Positions 27,597-35,730 of a stretch of 64,000 nucleotides of DNA are shown piece by piece. Position numbers and translations under genes: made by a program. The first letter of the stretch is position 1, and each line of letters starts with the position of its first letter. The notes under the pieces were generated by a model. The model was not told the DNA's origin, ran no database searches, and saw nothing but the letters and a program-made list of their open reading frames with translations. The DNA lies in assembly GCF_041080625.1 (NCBI RefSeq), contig NZ_CP163518.1, forward strand, positions 2,914,001 through 2,978,000, written 5' to 3'. Source of the stretch: Streptomyces sp. CG1. GTDB lineage: Bacteria > Actinomycetota > Actinomycetes > Streptomycetales > Streptomycetaceae.

Positions 27597-28375
27597 GCAC
27601 TCCGCAGCTGGTCGTCCACCGCGACAAGGACCTGATGGCGCAGGCCGCCGCGGCCCGCCTGATCACGAAGATCGTGGACGCGCAGGCCTCCCGTGGCCGT
27701 GCGTCCGTGGTCCTCACGGGCGGCCGCAACGGCAACGGCCTGCTGGCCGCGCTGGCGGCGGCACCGGCCCGGGACGCCATCGACTGGGCTCGGCTCGACC
27801 TGTGGTGGGGCGACGAGCGCTACCTGCCGGAAGGCGACCCCGAGCGCAATGTCACGCAGGCCCGCGCGGCCCTGCTGGACTCCGTACCGCTGGACCCGGA
27901 GCGCGTGCACGCCATGCCCGCCTCCGACGGCCCGTACGGTGCGGACGTCGAGGCGGCCGCGGAGGCATACGCGGCGGAGCTGGCGAAGGCGGCCGGGCCG
28001 GAGAACCACGGCGCGGTGCCCACCTTCGACGTGCTCATGCTGGGCGTCGGCCCGGACACCCATGTGGCCTCGCTCTTCCCGGAGTTGCCGGCCGTTCGGG
28101 AGACCGAGCGCACGGTGGTCGGCGTGCACGGCGCGCCCAAGCCGCCGCCGACCCGGATCACCCTGACCCTGCCGGCGATCCGTTCGGCTCGCGAGGTGTG
28201 GCTGCTCGCGGCCGGCCAGGACAAGGCGGAGGCCGCGGCCATCGCCCTGTCCGGCGCGGGTGAGATCCAGGCGCCGGCGGCGGGGGCGTACGGTCGCTCC
28301 CGCACGCTGTGGCTCCTGGACTCCGCGGCGGCTTCGCAGCTGCCGAGGTCGCTGTATCCGCCTGCGTCGCCGTGA
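27593..28375 (+). CDS. pgl: 6-phosphogluconolactonase
   Basis: The 260-aa DevB-type lactonase hydrolyses 6-phosphogluconolactone from Zwf. It has the LTGGRNGNGLLAAL opening loop, the conserved [16 protein letters not shown] motif and the GVGPDTHVASLFPE segment. GTG start inside the opcA stop. It is the last gene of the pentose phosphate operon, followed by a strong convergent terminator. Confidence 0.95.
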   Translation: MSTPQLVVHRDKDLMAQAAAARLITKIVDAQASRGRASVVLTGGRNGNGLLAALAAAPARDAIDWARLDLWWGDERYLPEGDPERNVTQARAALLDSVPLDPERVHAMPASDGPYGADVEAAAEAYAAELAKAAGPENHGAVPTFDVLMLGVGPDTHVASLFPELPAVRETERTVVGVHGAPKPPPTRITLTLPAIRSAREVWLLAAGQDKAEAAAIALSGAGEIQAPAAGAYGRSRTLWLLDSAAASQLPRSLYPPASP

Positions 28376-28391
28376 CATCCGACTGGGCACA

Positions 28392-28423
28392 GAGGCGGCG
28401 GGGACTTCGGTTCCCGCCGCCTC
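28392..28423. terminator. Convergent terminator with UUCG tetraloop
   Basis: A 14-bp stem (GAGGCGGCGGGGAC paired with GTTCCCGCCGCCTC, one GU wobble) closes a TTCG loop. It lies between pgl and the convergent sugar permease gene and can serve both. Confidence 0.9.
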
Positions 28424-28425
28424 TC

Positions 28426-29265
28426 TCATTTCACCGACCCCGCCATCACGCCCTGCACGAAGTGGCGCTGGAACGCGAAGAAGACCACCACCGGCACGAT
28501 CAGTGACAGGAACGCACCCGGCGCCAGCACGTCGATGTTGCTGCCGAACTGCCGGATCTGGGACTGGAGTTCCACGGTGAGCGGCTGGGAGGAGCTGTCG
28601 GCGAAGAGCAGGGCGACGAGCATGTCGTTCCAGACCCACAGGAACTGGAAGATCGCGAGTGAGGCGATCGCCGGGCGCCCCACCGGCAGGACCAGCCGGG
28701 TGAAGATGCGCCACTCGCTGCCGCCGTCCATCCGCGCCGCCTCCAGCATCTCCTTCGGCATCTCCGCGAAGTAGTTGCGCAGCAGGAACACCGCGAAGGG
28801 CAGGCCGTAGGCCACATGGAAGAGGACGACGCCGGGGATCGTGCCGAACAGGCCCAGCGCGCCGAAGAGTTTGGCCACCGGCAGCAGGCCGATCTGGACC
28901 GGCACCACCAACAGGGCCACCACCAGCAGGAAGAGGGGCTCCCGGAGCGGGAAGTCCAGCCAGGCGAAGGCGTATCCGGCGAGGGCCGCGATGACCACGA
29001 CGAGTGTCGTCGCCGGTACCGAGATCAGGACCGTGTTCCAGAAGGCCTGGGTCATCCCGGAGTTCTTCAGCAGCGCGGTGTAGTTGCCGAAGGACAGCTG
29101 GCCGGGGCTGGCCAGGGCCGTCCACCAGCCGCCCTTCGCGGTGTCCTGGGCCGAGCGCAGGGAGGAGAGGAACAGGCCCGCCAGCGGGGTCAGCCAGACC
29201 AGGCCGATCACCACCAGGAAGGCCTGCACCAGGCCGTTGCCCAGGCCCCGCCTGATCGCGTTCAT
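28426..29265 (-). CDS. Sugar ABC transporter permease (MalG-type)
   Basis: The 279-aa protein has six transmembrane helices and the EAA loop EAARMDGGSEWRIFTRLVLPVGRP that docks on the ATPase. This is the MalG/carbohydrate class. It is 10 nt downstream of its partner permease. No ATPase is encoded in the operon; streptomycetes often use a shared MsiK-type ATPase for such sugar systems (known biology, inferred here). It probably takes up alpha-glucosides given the GH13 enzyme upstream. Confidence 0.92.
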   Translation of the reverse strand: MNAIRRGLGNGLVQAFLVVIGLVWLTPLAGLFLSSLRSAQDTAKGGWWTALASPGQLSFGNYTALLKNSGMTQAFWNTVLISVPATTLVVVIAALAGYAFAWLDFPLREPLFLLVVALLVVPVQIGLLPVAKLFGALGLFGTIPGVVLFHVAYGLPFAVFLLRNYFAEMPKEMLEAARMDGGSEWRIFTRLVLPVGRPAIASLAIFQFLWVWNDMLVALLFADSSSQPLTVELQSQIRQFGSNIDVLAPGAFLSLIVPVVVFFAFQRHFVQGVMAGSVK

Positions 29266-29275
29266 CGCTGACTCC

Positions 29276-30628
29276 TCATCGTTGGCTCTGTCGGAAACGC
29301 CGGACGTTGAACACCATCGCGGGGATCACCAGGAGCAGGAGCAGCACGCCGAGGGCGCTGCCGAGGCCCTGGTTGTTGCCGCCGCCGAAGGAGACCAGCC
29401 ACATCTGTGTGGCCAGCACCGTGGCGTCCTCCTGCACCGGTCCGGGCGCGATGACGTAGACGAGGTCGAAGACCTTCATCACATTGATCACGAGGGTCAC
29501 GAAGACCACGGTGAGCACGGGTGCGAGCAGCGGCACGGTGATCCTGCGGAAGATCTGCCACTCGTTCGCGCCGTCCATCCGCGCGGCCTCCAGCGCGTCC
29601 CGGGGCAGGGTGGACAGGCCCGCGCCGATCAGGACCATGGCGAATCCGGTCCAGATCCACAGGTAGGCGCCGATGATCGCCGGGGTGACGAGCGTCGGTC
29701 CGAGCCAGGAGACGCCCTGGTAGGGCGGGGCGAAGTTCGACTCCGGGAGTTTCACCGTGTACGAGCCCGTGCGCAGCCCGGAGAAGGTGAAGGAGCCGTC
29801 GGCGGCGGTCGTCGTGCTCGCGACCGTGCCGCCGTCCCGCACCGCCTCGACCCTCATGCCGGGCAGCCCGCTCTCCTTCGGGTCGACCTTGCCCTGTCTG
29901 CCGCCCCCGCCGGGAGTGAAGTCCAGGTAGACGACACCGCGCAGTTCGCCGGGCGCGGCTTTGCGGCCGGCCGCGGGGTAGGCGGGCGAGGCGTTCTTGG
30001 GCAGGTCTCCGGGCAGCACGCCGACCATGGGGAGCGTCACCGTGCCGCCGGCGGAGGCGGTCGTACGGTACGAGCCGTCCCGGTCGTGGGTCAGCAGGCC
30101 CTCGCGGCCGCGGGCCGTCGGATACGTCGACGCGCCGTTGAAGGCGTCGTGGACGGAGACCACGGCCGCGTTCAGCACGCCCTTGTTCGGGTCCTGGTCG
30201 TAGGCGAGGCGGAAGATGATGCCGGCGGCGAGGAAGGACACCGCCATCGGCATGAAGAGCAGCAGCTTGAAGGCGGTGGCCCAGCGGACCTTCTCGACCA
30301 GGACGGCCAGGATCAGGCCGAGGCCGGTGAGCAGGGCCGGGGCCACGACGACCCAGAGGGTGGTGTTGCGGATGGCCTTCAGGGTCGCCGGGTCGCGGAA
30401 CATCTCGGCGTAGTTGCCGCCGCCGACGAACCGGGTGCCGGAGGCGTCGAAGAAGCTGCGGCCGACGGAGAACAGCACCGGGTAGACGACGAGTGCGCCG
30501 AGCAGGAGCAGCGCGGGGAAGACGAAGAGCAGGGCGATCAGCCGGGCGCGCCGCCGGCTGCGGCGCCCGCGCGCCGCGCCGGCGGCCCGCGGGCCCGCCT
30601 GCTGTTTCTCGAGAGCGGTGGCGGTCAT
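29276..30628 (-). CDS. Sugar ABC permease (MalF-type) with inserted beta-sandwich domain
   Basis: The 450-aa MalF-type permease has three helices (about 30-50, 90-112, 120-142), then a ~165-residue external insertion (about 145-312), then the remaining helices. The EAA loop EAARMDGANEWQIFRRITVPL lies near 347. Residues ~228-300 of the insertion read like a Cna_B/SdrD beta-sandwich: GVVYLDF, GLPGMRVEAV, TTTAADGSFTFSGL, GSYTVKLPE. E. coli MalF also has a large loop here that touches the binding protein, but with a different fold. The domain probably contacts the binding protein or the cell surface. Confidence 0.88.
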   Translation of the reverse strand: MTATALEKQQAGPRAAGAARGRRSRRRARLIALLFVFPALLLLGALVVYPVLFSVGRSFFDASGTRFVGGGNYAEMFRDPATLKAIRNTTLWVVVAPALLTGLGLILAVLVEKVRWATAFKLLLFMPMAVSFLAAGIIFRLAYDQDPNKGVLNAAVVSVHDAFNGASTYPTARGREGLLTHDRDGSYRTTASAGGTVTLPMVGVLPGDLPKNASPAYPAAGRKAAPGELRGVVYLDFTPGGGGRQGKVDPKESGLPGMRVEAVRDGGTVASTTTAADGSFTFSGLRTGSYTVKLPESNFAPPYQGVSWLGPTLVTPAIIGAYLWIWTGFAMVLIGAGLSTLPRDALEAARMDGANEWQIFRRITVPLLAPVLTVVFVTLVINVMKVFDLVYVIAPGPVQEDATVLATQMWLVSFGGGNNQGLGSALGVLLLLLVIPAMVFNVRRFRQSQR

Positions 30629-30641
30629 GGTGTGCTGCCGC

Positions 30642-31967
30642 TCAGCCCTGGTAGGCCTTGGCCGCGGCGGACTCCAGCTGTGCCGCGGTGCCCTTCGGGT
30701 CCGAGGGGTCGCGCAGGAAGTCCTGCAGGAGCTTCCACTCCCCCGCCCCCTTGGTGCCGCCGAAGGCCGCCGGGGCCTGGTCGGACATGTCGAAGCGGAC
30801 CGAATCCCCGGCGCCGACCAGGGACTTGGCGGTGGCGCGGGTGACGTCGTCGCTGTACGAGGCGAGGTCGAGCTTCTTGTCCGGGGACAGGAAGCCGCCC
30901 GCCTTGGCCCAGACGGCCGCGGCCTCGGGGGTGGCCAGGTACTCCAGGAGCTTCATGCCGGCCGTCGCGTTCTTGCCGTCCTTGAGGACGACCGCCGCGT
31001 CACCGCCGCTGACCACGGGTGCGGTGCCGCCGTCGACCGCCGGGAACGGGAAGAAGTTCGCGTCCTTGCCGATGGTCTTCCCGAACTGGTCGTGGGCGAC
31101 GCCGGCCACGAAGTCGCCCTCGTAGACCATGCCGGCCTCGGGCTTGGGCCCGAACACCTTCTCCACCGAGCCCGGGAAGTCGGTGTTCAGGGCCTCCTTC
31201 TGGCCGCCCGCGAGGAGCTGCTTGTCCTTGAAGAGCTTGCCGAGCGTGGTGAGCGCCTTGACGACGCTCGGGTCGGTCCACTTCAGCTTGTGGACGGCGA
31301 GGGCGTCGTACTTCTCGGGTCCGGCCTGGGAGAGGTAGATGTTCTCGAACCAGTCGGTGAGGGTCCAGCCGTCCTCACCGGCGACGGCGAAGGCGGCGAG
31401 CCCGGAGTCGGAGACGGTGTGCCCGGCCTTCAGCATCTCGTCGTACGTCTTCGGGGGCTTGACCCCGGCCTGGGTGAGGGCTGCGGGGCTGTACCAGACG
31501 GTCGACTTGTGGGCGGCCTTGAAGTACAGGCCGTACAGGGTGCCGTCGACGCTGCCGTACTTCTTCCACACGGGTGCGTAGTCGGCGGTGATCGTCTGCT
31601 GGGCGGTCGGCGAGAGCGGCTTGAGCCAGCCCTTCTTGGCGAACTGGTCGAGGACGCCGACCTGCGGGACCATCACGACGTCGGGCGCGTTGCCGCCCTC
31701 GATCTTGCTGCCGACGACGGTGGAGACGTTGTCGCCGGTGGACACGAACTGGGTCTTGGCGCCGGTCTTCGCGGTGAACGCGTCCAGCACCTTCTGGAAG
31801 TTCTTCTGCTCGCTGCCGGACCAGACTCCGGCCACGGTGACGGTCTGGCCGCTGAGCGACTTGTCACCGCCGCCGGCCGAGACGGGTCCGCCGCCGCAGG
31901 CGGTGGCGCCGAGGGCGAGGGTGAGCGCGGTACAGGTCGTGAGCAGGGTCGTGCTTCGTCGCATCAT
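30642..31967 (-). CDS. Sugar-binding lipoprotein of ABC transporter
   Basis: The 441-aa extracellular solute-binding protein (family 1) has a signal peptide ending in the lipobox LGATAC, with Cys24 as the lipid anchor. The mature protein shows the maltose-binding-like pattern (VTVAGVWSGSEQKNFQKVLDAF, PDVVMVPQ, GLYFKAAHKSTVWY). It is 13 nt upstream of the MalF-type permease and downstream of the GH13 gene. Likely ligand: maltose, trehalose or another alpha-glucoside, which would be hydrolysed by the GH13 enzyme inside the cell. Confidence 0.92.
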   Translation of the reverse strand: MMRRSTTLLTTCTALTLALGATACGGGPVSAGGGDKSLSGQTVTVAGVWSGSEQKNFQKVLDAFTAKTGAKTQFVSTGDNVSTVVGSKIEGGNAPDVVMVPQVGVLDQFAKKGWLKPLSPTAQQTITADYAPVWKKYGSVDGTLYGLYFKAAHKSTVWYSPAALTQAGVKPPKTYDEMLKAGHTVSDSGLAAFAVAGEDGWTLTDWFENIYLSQAGPEKYDALAVHKLKWTDPSVVKALTTLGKLFKDKQLLAGGQKEALNTDFPGSVEKVFGPKPEAGMVYEGDFVAGVAHDQFGKTIGKDANFFPFPAVDGGTAPVVSGGDAAVVLKDGKNATAGMKLLEYLATPEAAAVWAKAGGFLSPDKKLDLASYSDDVTRATAKSLVGAGDSVRFDMSDQAPAAFGGTKGAGEWKLLQDFLRDPSDPKGTAAQLESAAAKAYQG

Positions 31968-32048
31968 CGTTGACGGACCTTTCGGTCTAGGGGAGTTGAC
32001 GAGGTGAGGTGACGGGGTTCGCGGGGTGTCGGGGTGAGGTGACGGGGA

Positions 32049-33659
32049 TCAGAGGTCGTTGAGCCACCAGGCCGCCGTGGCGCCGGGCAGGACTCCGGCC
32101 GGGCAGGGGCCGCTGGAGAGCAGCGGGGTGCCGGAGACCGGTGCGGGTGTGGGGGCCGTACCGAAGTTGACGGCGCAGACCAGGCCGTCGCCGCGGGTGA
32201 AGGCGAGGACATCGGGCGGGGTGTCCAGCCAGTGGAGCGTGCCCTCGCCCAACTGGGGCAGTGAGGCGCGCAGTTGGAGGCCGTCGCGGTACAGGTGCCA
32301 GAAGGAGCGGGTGTCGGCGACGGCGCGGTCGGTGGCGTACTCGGCGAAGTACTCGGGCTGCGGCAGCCACGGCTTGGCGGACTCCGCTCCGGAGGTGAAG
32401 CCGAACGGGGAGGCCTGCCCTGACCAGGGCAGCGGCACCCGGCAGCCGTCGCGGATGCGGGCGCGGCTGCCGGTGCGGCGGAATATCGGGTCGGTGAGCA
32501 CGTCGTCGGGCAGGTCGACGACCTCGGGCAGGCCCAGTTCCTCGCCCTGGTAGATGTACGCGGCTCCGGGCAGCGCCAGCATCAGCAGCGCGGCGGCACG
32601 GGCGCGGGCGGCGCCGAGACGGCTGCCCTCGGTGGCGGGTTCGCCGTAGCGGGTGACGGTGCGGACCTGGTCGTGGTTGTTGAGGACCCAGGTGACGGTC
32701 GAGCCCGTGCCGGCGATGTCCTGCATGGCCTCGGAGATGACCTTGCGGAAGGCGTCGGCGTCCCAGGGGGCGCCGAGCAGGTCGAAGAAGAATGCCTGGT
32801 GGAGTTCGTCCGGGCGGACGTACAGGGCGTGTTCGCGGGCGGTGGGGACGGAGACCTCGCCGACGAGGAGCCGTTCGCGGCCGTCGCGGGCGGTGTACTC
32901 CTCGCACACGGCGCGCCACCAGCGCCACACCTCGTGCACCTCGGGCTGGTTCCAGGCGAGCGGGTTGACCGAGTCGCGGGTGCGGGCGTCGGCGTCCGGG
33001 TCGTCGGAGTCGGGCAGTTCGGGGTGCTTGTACAGGCCGGCCGCCACATCGATGCGGAAGCCGTCGACGCCCCGGTCGAGCCAGAAGCGCAGCACGCGGT
33101 CGAACTCGGCGGCGACCTCGGGGTCGCGCCAGTTCCAGTCGGGCTGCTCGGGCGTGAACATGTGCAGGTACCACTGGCCGTCGCCGACCCTGGTCCAGGC
33201 CGGGCCGCCGAACATCGCGTGCCAGTTGTTGGGCGGCTCGGCGCCCTCGGGGCCGCGGCCGTCGGCGAAGTGGAAGCGGGCGCGGGCCGGGCTGCCGGGC
33301 GCGCCGTCCAGGGCCTCGCGGAACCACGGGTGGGCGCTGGAGCAGTGGTTGGGGACGATGTCGAGCAGCACCTTGATGCCGAGCCGCCGGGCGGCCGCCA
33401 TCAGCAGGTCGAACTCGGCGAGGTCGCCGAAGAGCGGGTCGACTCCGCAGTAGTCGGCGACGTCGTAGCCGTGGTCGTGCTGCGGCGAGGGGTAGAACGG
33501 GCTCAGCCAGATGCCGTCGACACCGAGCTTCTTGAGGTACGGCAGGCCGGCCCGGACCCCTGCCAGATCGCCGACGCCGTCGCCGGTGCTGTCCAGAAAG
33601 CTGCGGACGTACACCTGGTAGATCACTGCGTCGCGCCACCAGTGGTGCTTACTCAACAT
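32049..33659 (-). CDS. GH13 alpha-glucosidase
   Basis: The 536-aa protein has no signal peptide, so it acts in the cytoplasm on imported sugars. GH13 motifs are complete: DIVPNH (region I), nucleophile Asp204 in GFRIDVA, acid Glu268 in LLVGEVS and Asp330 in NNHD. The oligo-1,6-glucosidase/AglA type with VNPLAWNQPEVHEVWRWW fits alpha-glucoside hydrolysis. The ATG at 33659 lies 6 nt after TAACAT, suggesting a leaderless transcript. It leads the operon GH13-binding protein-permease-permease; an 81-nt gap separates it from the binding protein. Confidence 0.93.
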   Translation of the reverse strand: MLSKHHWWRDAVIYQVYVRSFLDSTGDGVGDLAGVRAGLPYLKKLGVDGIWLSPFYPSPQHDHGYDVADYCGVDPLFGDLAEFDLLMAAARRLGIKVLLDIVPNHCSSAHPWFREALDGAPGSPARARFHFADGRGPEGAEPPNNWHAMFGGPAWTRVGDGQWYLHMFTPEQPDWNWRDPEVAAEFDRVLRFWLDRGVDGFRIDVAAGLYKHPELPDSDDPDADARTRDSVNPLAWNQPEVHEVWRWWRAVCEEYTARDGRERLLVGEVSVPTAREHALYVRPDELHQAFFFDLLGAPWDADAFRKVISEAMQDIAGTGSTVTWVLNNHDQVRTVTRYGEPATEGSRLGAARARAAALLMLALPGAAYIYQGEELGLPEVVDLPDDVLTDPIFRRTGSRARIRDGCRVPLPWSGQASPFGFTSGAESAKPWLPQPEYFAEYATDRAVADTRSFWHLYRDGLQLRASLPQLGEGTLHWLDTPPDVLAFTRGDGLVCAVNFGTAPTPAPVSGTPLLSSGPCPAGVLPGATAAWWLNDL

Positions 33660-33696
33660 GCATGCATGTTAGGTAGGCGTATCGCGAGGGTGTCAA
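33655..33696 (-). promoter_or_regulatory. Promoter and operator of the GH13 operon
   Basis: On the minus strand TTGACA (33696-33691) is followed after about 19 nt by TAACAT, which ends 6 nt before the ATG. A perfect 16-bp palindrome AACATGCATGCATGTT (33655-33670) covers the -10 and the start. A GTTAGGTA motif (33668-33675) overlaps it. Confidence 0.65.
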
Positions 33697-33779
33697 TGAA
33701 AAGAACAGTTGCTACTGGTGAGTTGGGGTATCAAATACGGACTTATTAGGGCACTTCTGCAAGAGATGAGATGTGCGCG

Positions 33780-33794
33780 TTACCTAACAAGTAA
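33780..33794. promoter_or_regulatory. Operator-like site B upstream of the GH13 operon
   Basis: TTACCTAACAAGTAA is a near-palindrome; its complement contains GTTAGGTA. It shares 12 of 15 positions with the site near 35157. It lies about 120 nt upstream of the GH13 start, next to the stop of the second binding-protein gene. The surrounding 33670-33790 stretch is AT-rich compared with the window. Confidence 0.5.
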
Positions 33795-35093
33795 CTATCG
33801 GCTGGAGACGGCCGCCAGCTCCCGGGCCAGTCGCCGTACCGCCGCCGCGGGCGTCTCCTGCCCGGTCAGCGCGTCGTGCACGATCGCCTGCACCACCAGG
33901 CTGACCTGGTCGTAGTGCGCGCTCTTGGGGCGCGGGGCGGCCGTGAGGACGGCGGCGCGAAGGGTCGGCAGGTAGGGGAACTGCCGTACCAGTGCGGGAT
34001 CTTCGTAGAGTGCGGCGCGCACCGGCGGCAGCGCGCCCCGGGTGAGCACCTGACGCTGGACGGGCGCGCTGGTGAGGTAGGCGATCAGGCGCGCGGCCGA
34101 ATCGGGGTGCCGGGCATGGGAGTTGACGGCGAGGTTGGAGCCGCCGAGCACACTGGTGCCCGACCCGTCGGGTCCAGGCAGCGGCACGGCGCCGATCCTC
34201 CCGGCGACCTTGGAGCCCTTGGCGGAGGCGACGGCGTAGGCGTAGGGCCAGTTGCGCAGGAAGAGCAGACGGCCGTCCTGGAAAGCCTGTTTGGACTCCT
34301 CTTCCTTGTATGTCAGCGCCGCCTTCGGGATCCAGCCCTCGTGGATGCCACGGGCGAGGAAGCCGATGCCCTCGCGCGCGGCCGGCGAGTCGACGGTGAC
34401 CCGGGCGCCCTCGTCACCGAGGATCGAGCCGCCCGCCGAGTAGACGGCCTCGGCGGCGTTCACGGTGAGCCCCTCATAGGGCAGGAACTGGCCCGCGTAA
34501 CCGCCGAGTCCGTACTTCGGCGCGATGGTCTTCGCGTCCCGCTCCAGCTCGGTCCAGGTGCGCGGCGGAGGCACACCCTCCTTGGCGAGGATGTCCTTGC
34601 GATACAGGAGGAGTCCGGCATTCGTGACATACGGGACCGCGTACAGCCGTCCGTCGTAGGTGGCCGTGTCCACGACCGGCGGCAGGAAGGTGCCGAGCGG
34701 GAATCGCCCCCTCGGGAGGGGCCGTATCCAGCCGGCCGCCGCGAACTCCGAGGTCCAGTTGACGTCGATGTTGAGGACGTCGAACCGGCCCCGGTCGCCG
34801 CCGCGCAGATCGGTGGTCATCTGCGCATGGGTCTCGTCGGCGGAGTCCGGCAGCTCGACCAGGGTGACCTTCTCGCCGGGGTGGGTGCGGTTCCAGCCCT
34901 GGAGCAGCGGGCCGAGATAGCCGGTGAGATCGCCGGCGGTGGCCAGGGTGAGCGGGCCACGGCCGGAGCCGTCGCTCTCGTCGGCCCGCGCACCCGAGGC
35001 GACGTACCCGGTCATGAGTACGACGAGGACGAGGAGGGCCCGGCCGGCGGCACGTATCCGGGGCCCCCTACCAGCGGCGCGTATCCACCGCAT
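33795..35093 (-). CDS. Second extracellular sugar-binding protein, no lipobox
   Basis: The 432-aa family-1 solute-binding protein has a signal peptide (GRALLVLVVLMTGYVASGARA, likely cut after ARA) but no cysteine for lipid attachment, so it is probably released or held by another contact. The body has VTLVELPDSADETHAQM, FDVLNIDVNWTSEFA, YAVPYVTNAGLLLYRKDIL and LFLRNWPYAYAVA. Its ATG at 35093 has GGAGG 5 nt upstream. It lies directly upstream of the GH13 operon in the same direction and shares its operator motif, so the two binding proteins may feed the same permeases. Confidence 0.88.
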   Translation of the reverse strand: MRWIRAAGRGPRIRAAGRALLVLVVLMTGYVASGARADESDGSGRGPLTLATAGDLTGYLGPLLQGWNRTHPGEKVTLVELPDSADETHAQMTTDLRGGDRGRFDVLNIDVNWTSEFAAAGWIRPLPRGRFPLGTFLPPVVDTATYDGRLYAVPYVTNAGLLLYRKDILAKEGVPPPRTWTELERDAKTIAPKYGLGGYAGQFLPYEGLTVNAAEAVYSAGGSILGDEGARVTVDSPAAREGIGFLARGIHEGWIPKAALTYKEEESKQAFQDGRLLFLRNWPYAYAVASAKGSKVAGRIGAVPLPGPDGSGTSVLGGSNLAVNSHARHPDSAARLIAYLTSAPVQRQVLTRGALPPVRAALYEDPALVRQFPYLPTLRAAVLTAAPRPKSAHYDQVSLVVQAIVHDALTGQETPAAAVRRLARELAAVSSR

Positions 35094-35156
35094 AGGTTCC
35101 TCCCTGAACACGTACACACGACTTCGGGCATCCTCGCCGGGAGTCAGAGGCCATGT

Positions 35157-35171
35157 ATACCTGTTAGGTAT
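35157..35171. promoter_or_regulatory. Operator-like site C between the binding protein and padR
   Basis: ATACCTGTTAGGTAT is a perfect inverted repeat (6-bp arms, 3-nt centre). It lies in the 130-nt divergent gap, just upstream of a GATACT that could be the padR -10. It matches the two sites near the GH13 operon. Confidence 0.6.
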
Positions 35172-35223
35172 GGGCGATACTAGGGCCTGGAGCACATTGT
35201 GAGCAGACAGGAGGACAGCACGA

Positions 35224-35730
35224 GTGCGCCTTGCCCTCCTGGCACTCCTTGCCCGCGGCCCGGCCCACGGCTATGAGCTGAAGCAGGACCTTGAGCTACT
35301 GCTGGGCTCCGCGTACCCTCAGCCGAACGTCGGCCAGATCTACGTCACCCTCGGCCGCCTCGAGAAGTCGGGACTGATCGAGGGCGAGGACGTCGAGCAG
35401 TCCAGCCGGCCCAACAAGAAGGTCTACCACCTCACCGACGCCGGGCGGGAGGCGCTGCGCGCCTGGTTCGAGGAGACCGAGGACGAGCCGCGGGTGCGGG
35501 ACGAGTTCTTCATGAAGCTCGCCCTGGCCCCGCAGACCGGTCTCGCCGACCAGATAGCCCTCATCAACAAACAGCGGCGCCAGTACCTCACCACCATGCG
35601 CAATCTGTCGAAGCTGGCCGCGGCCGAGAACCGGGACAACCGCATCGCCCATCTGCTCATCGAGGGCGCGATGCTGCATCTGCAGGCCGACCTCGACTGG
35701 CTGGAGCGGTGCCAGGAGGAACTGGAATGA
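35224..35730 (+). CDS. PadR-family transcriptional regulator
   Basis: The 168-aa product has the PadR winged helix (about residues 1-80): LALLALLARGPAHGYELKQ, then NVGQIYVTLGRLEKSGLIEGE and KKVYHLTDAGREAL. A C-terminal helical dimer domain (LIEGAMLHLQADLDWLERC) follows. GTG start with AGGAGG about 9 nt upstream. It overlaps the ABC ATPase gene (ATGA), so it is the local repressor of the ABC/FtsX exporter that follows. Confidence 0.9.
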   Translation: MRLALLALLARGPAHGYELKQDLELLLGSAYPQPNVGQIYVTLGRLEKSGLIEGEDVEQSSRPNKKVYHLTDAGREALRAWFEETEDEPRVRDEFFMKLALAPQTGLADQIALINKQRRQYLTTMRNLSKLAAAENRDNRIAHLLIEGAMLHLQADLDWLERCQEELE

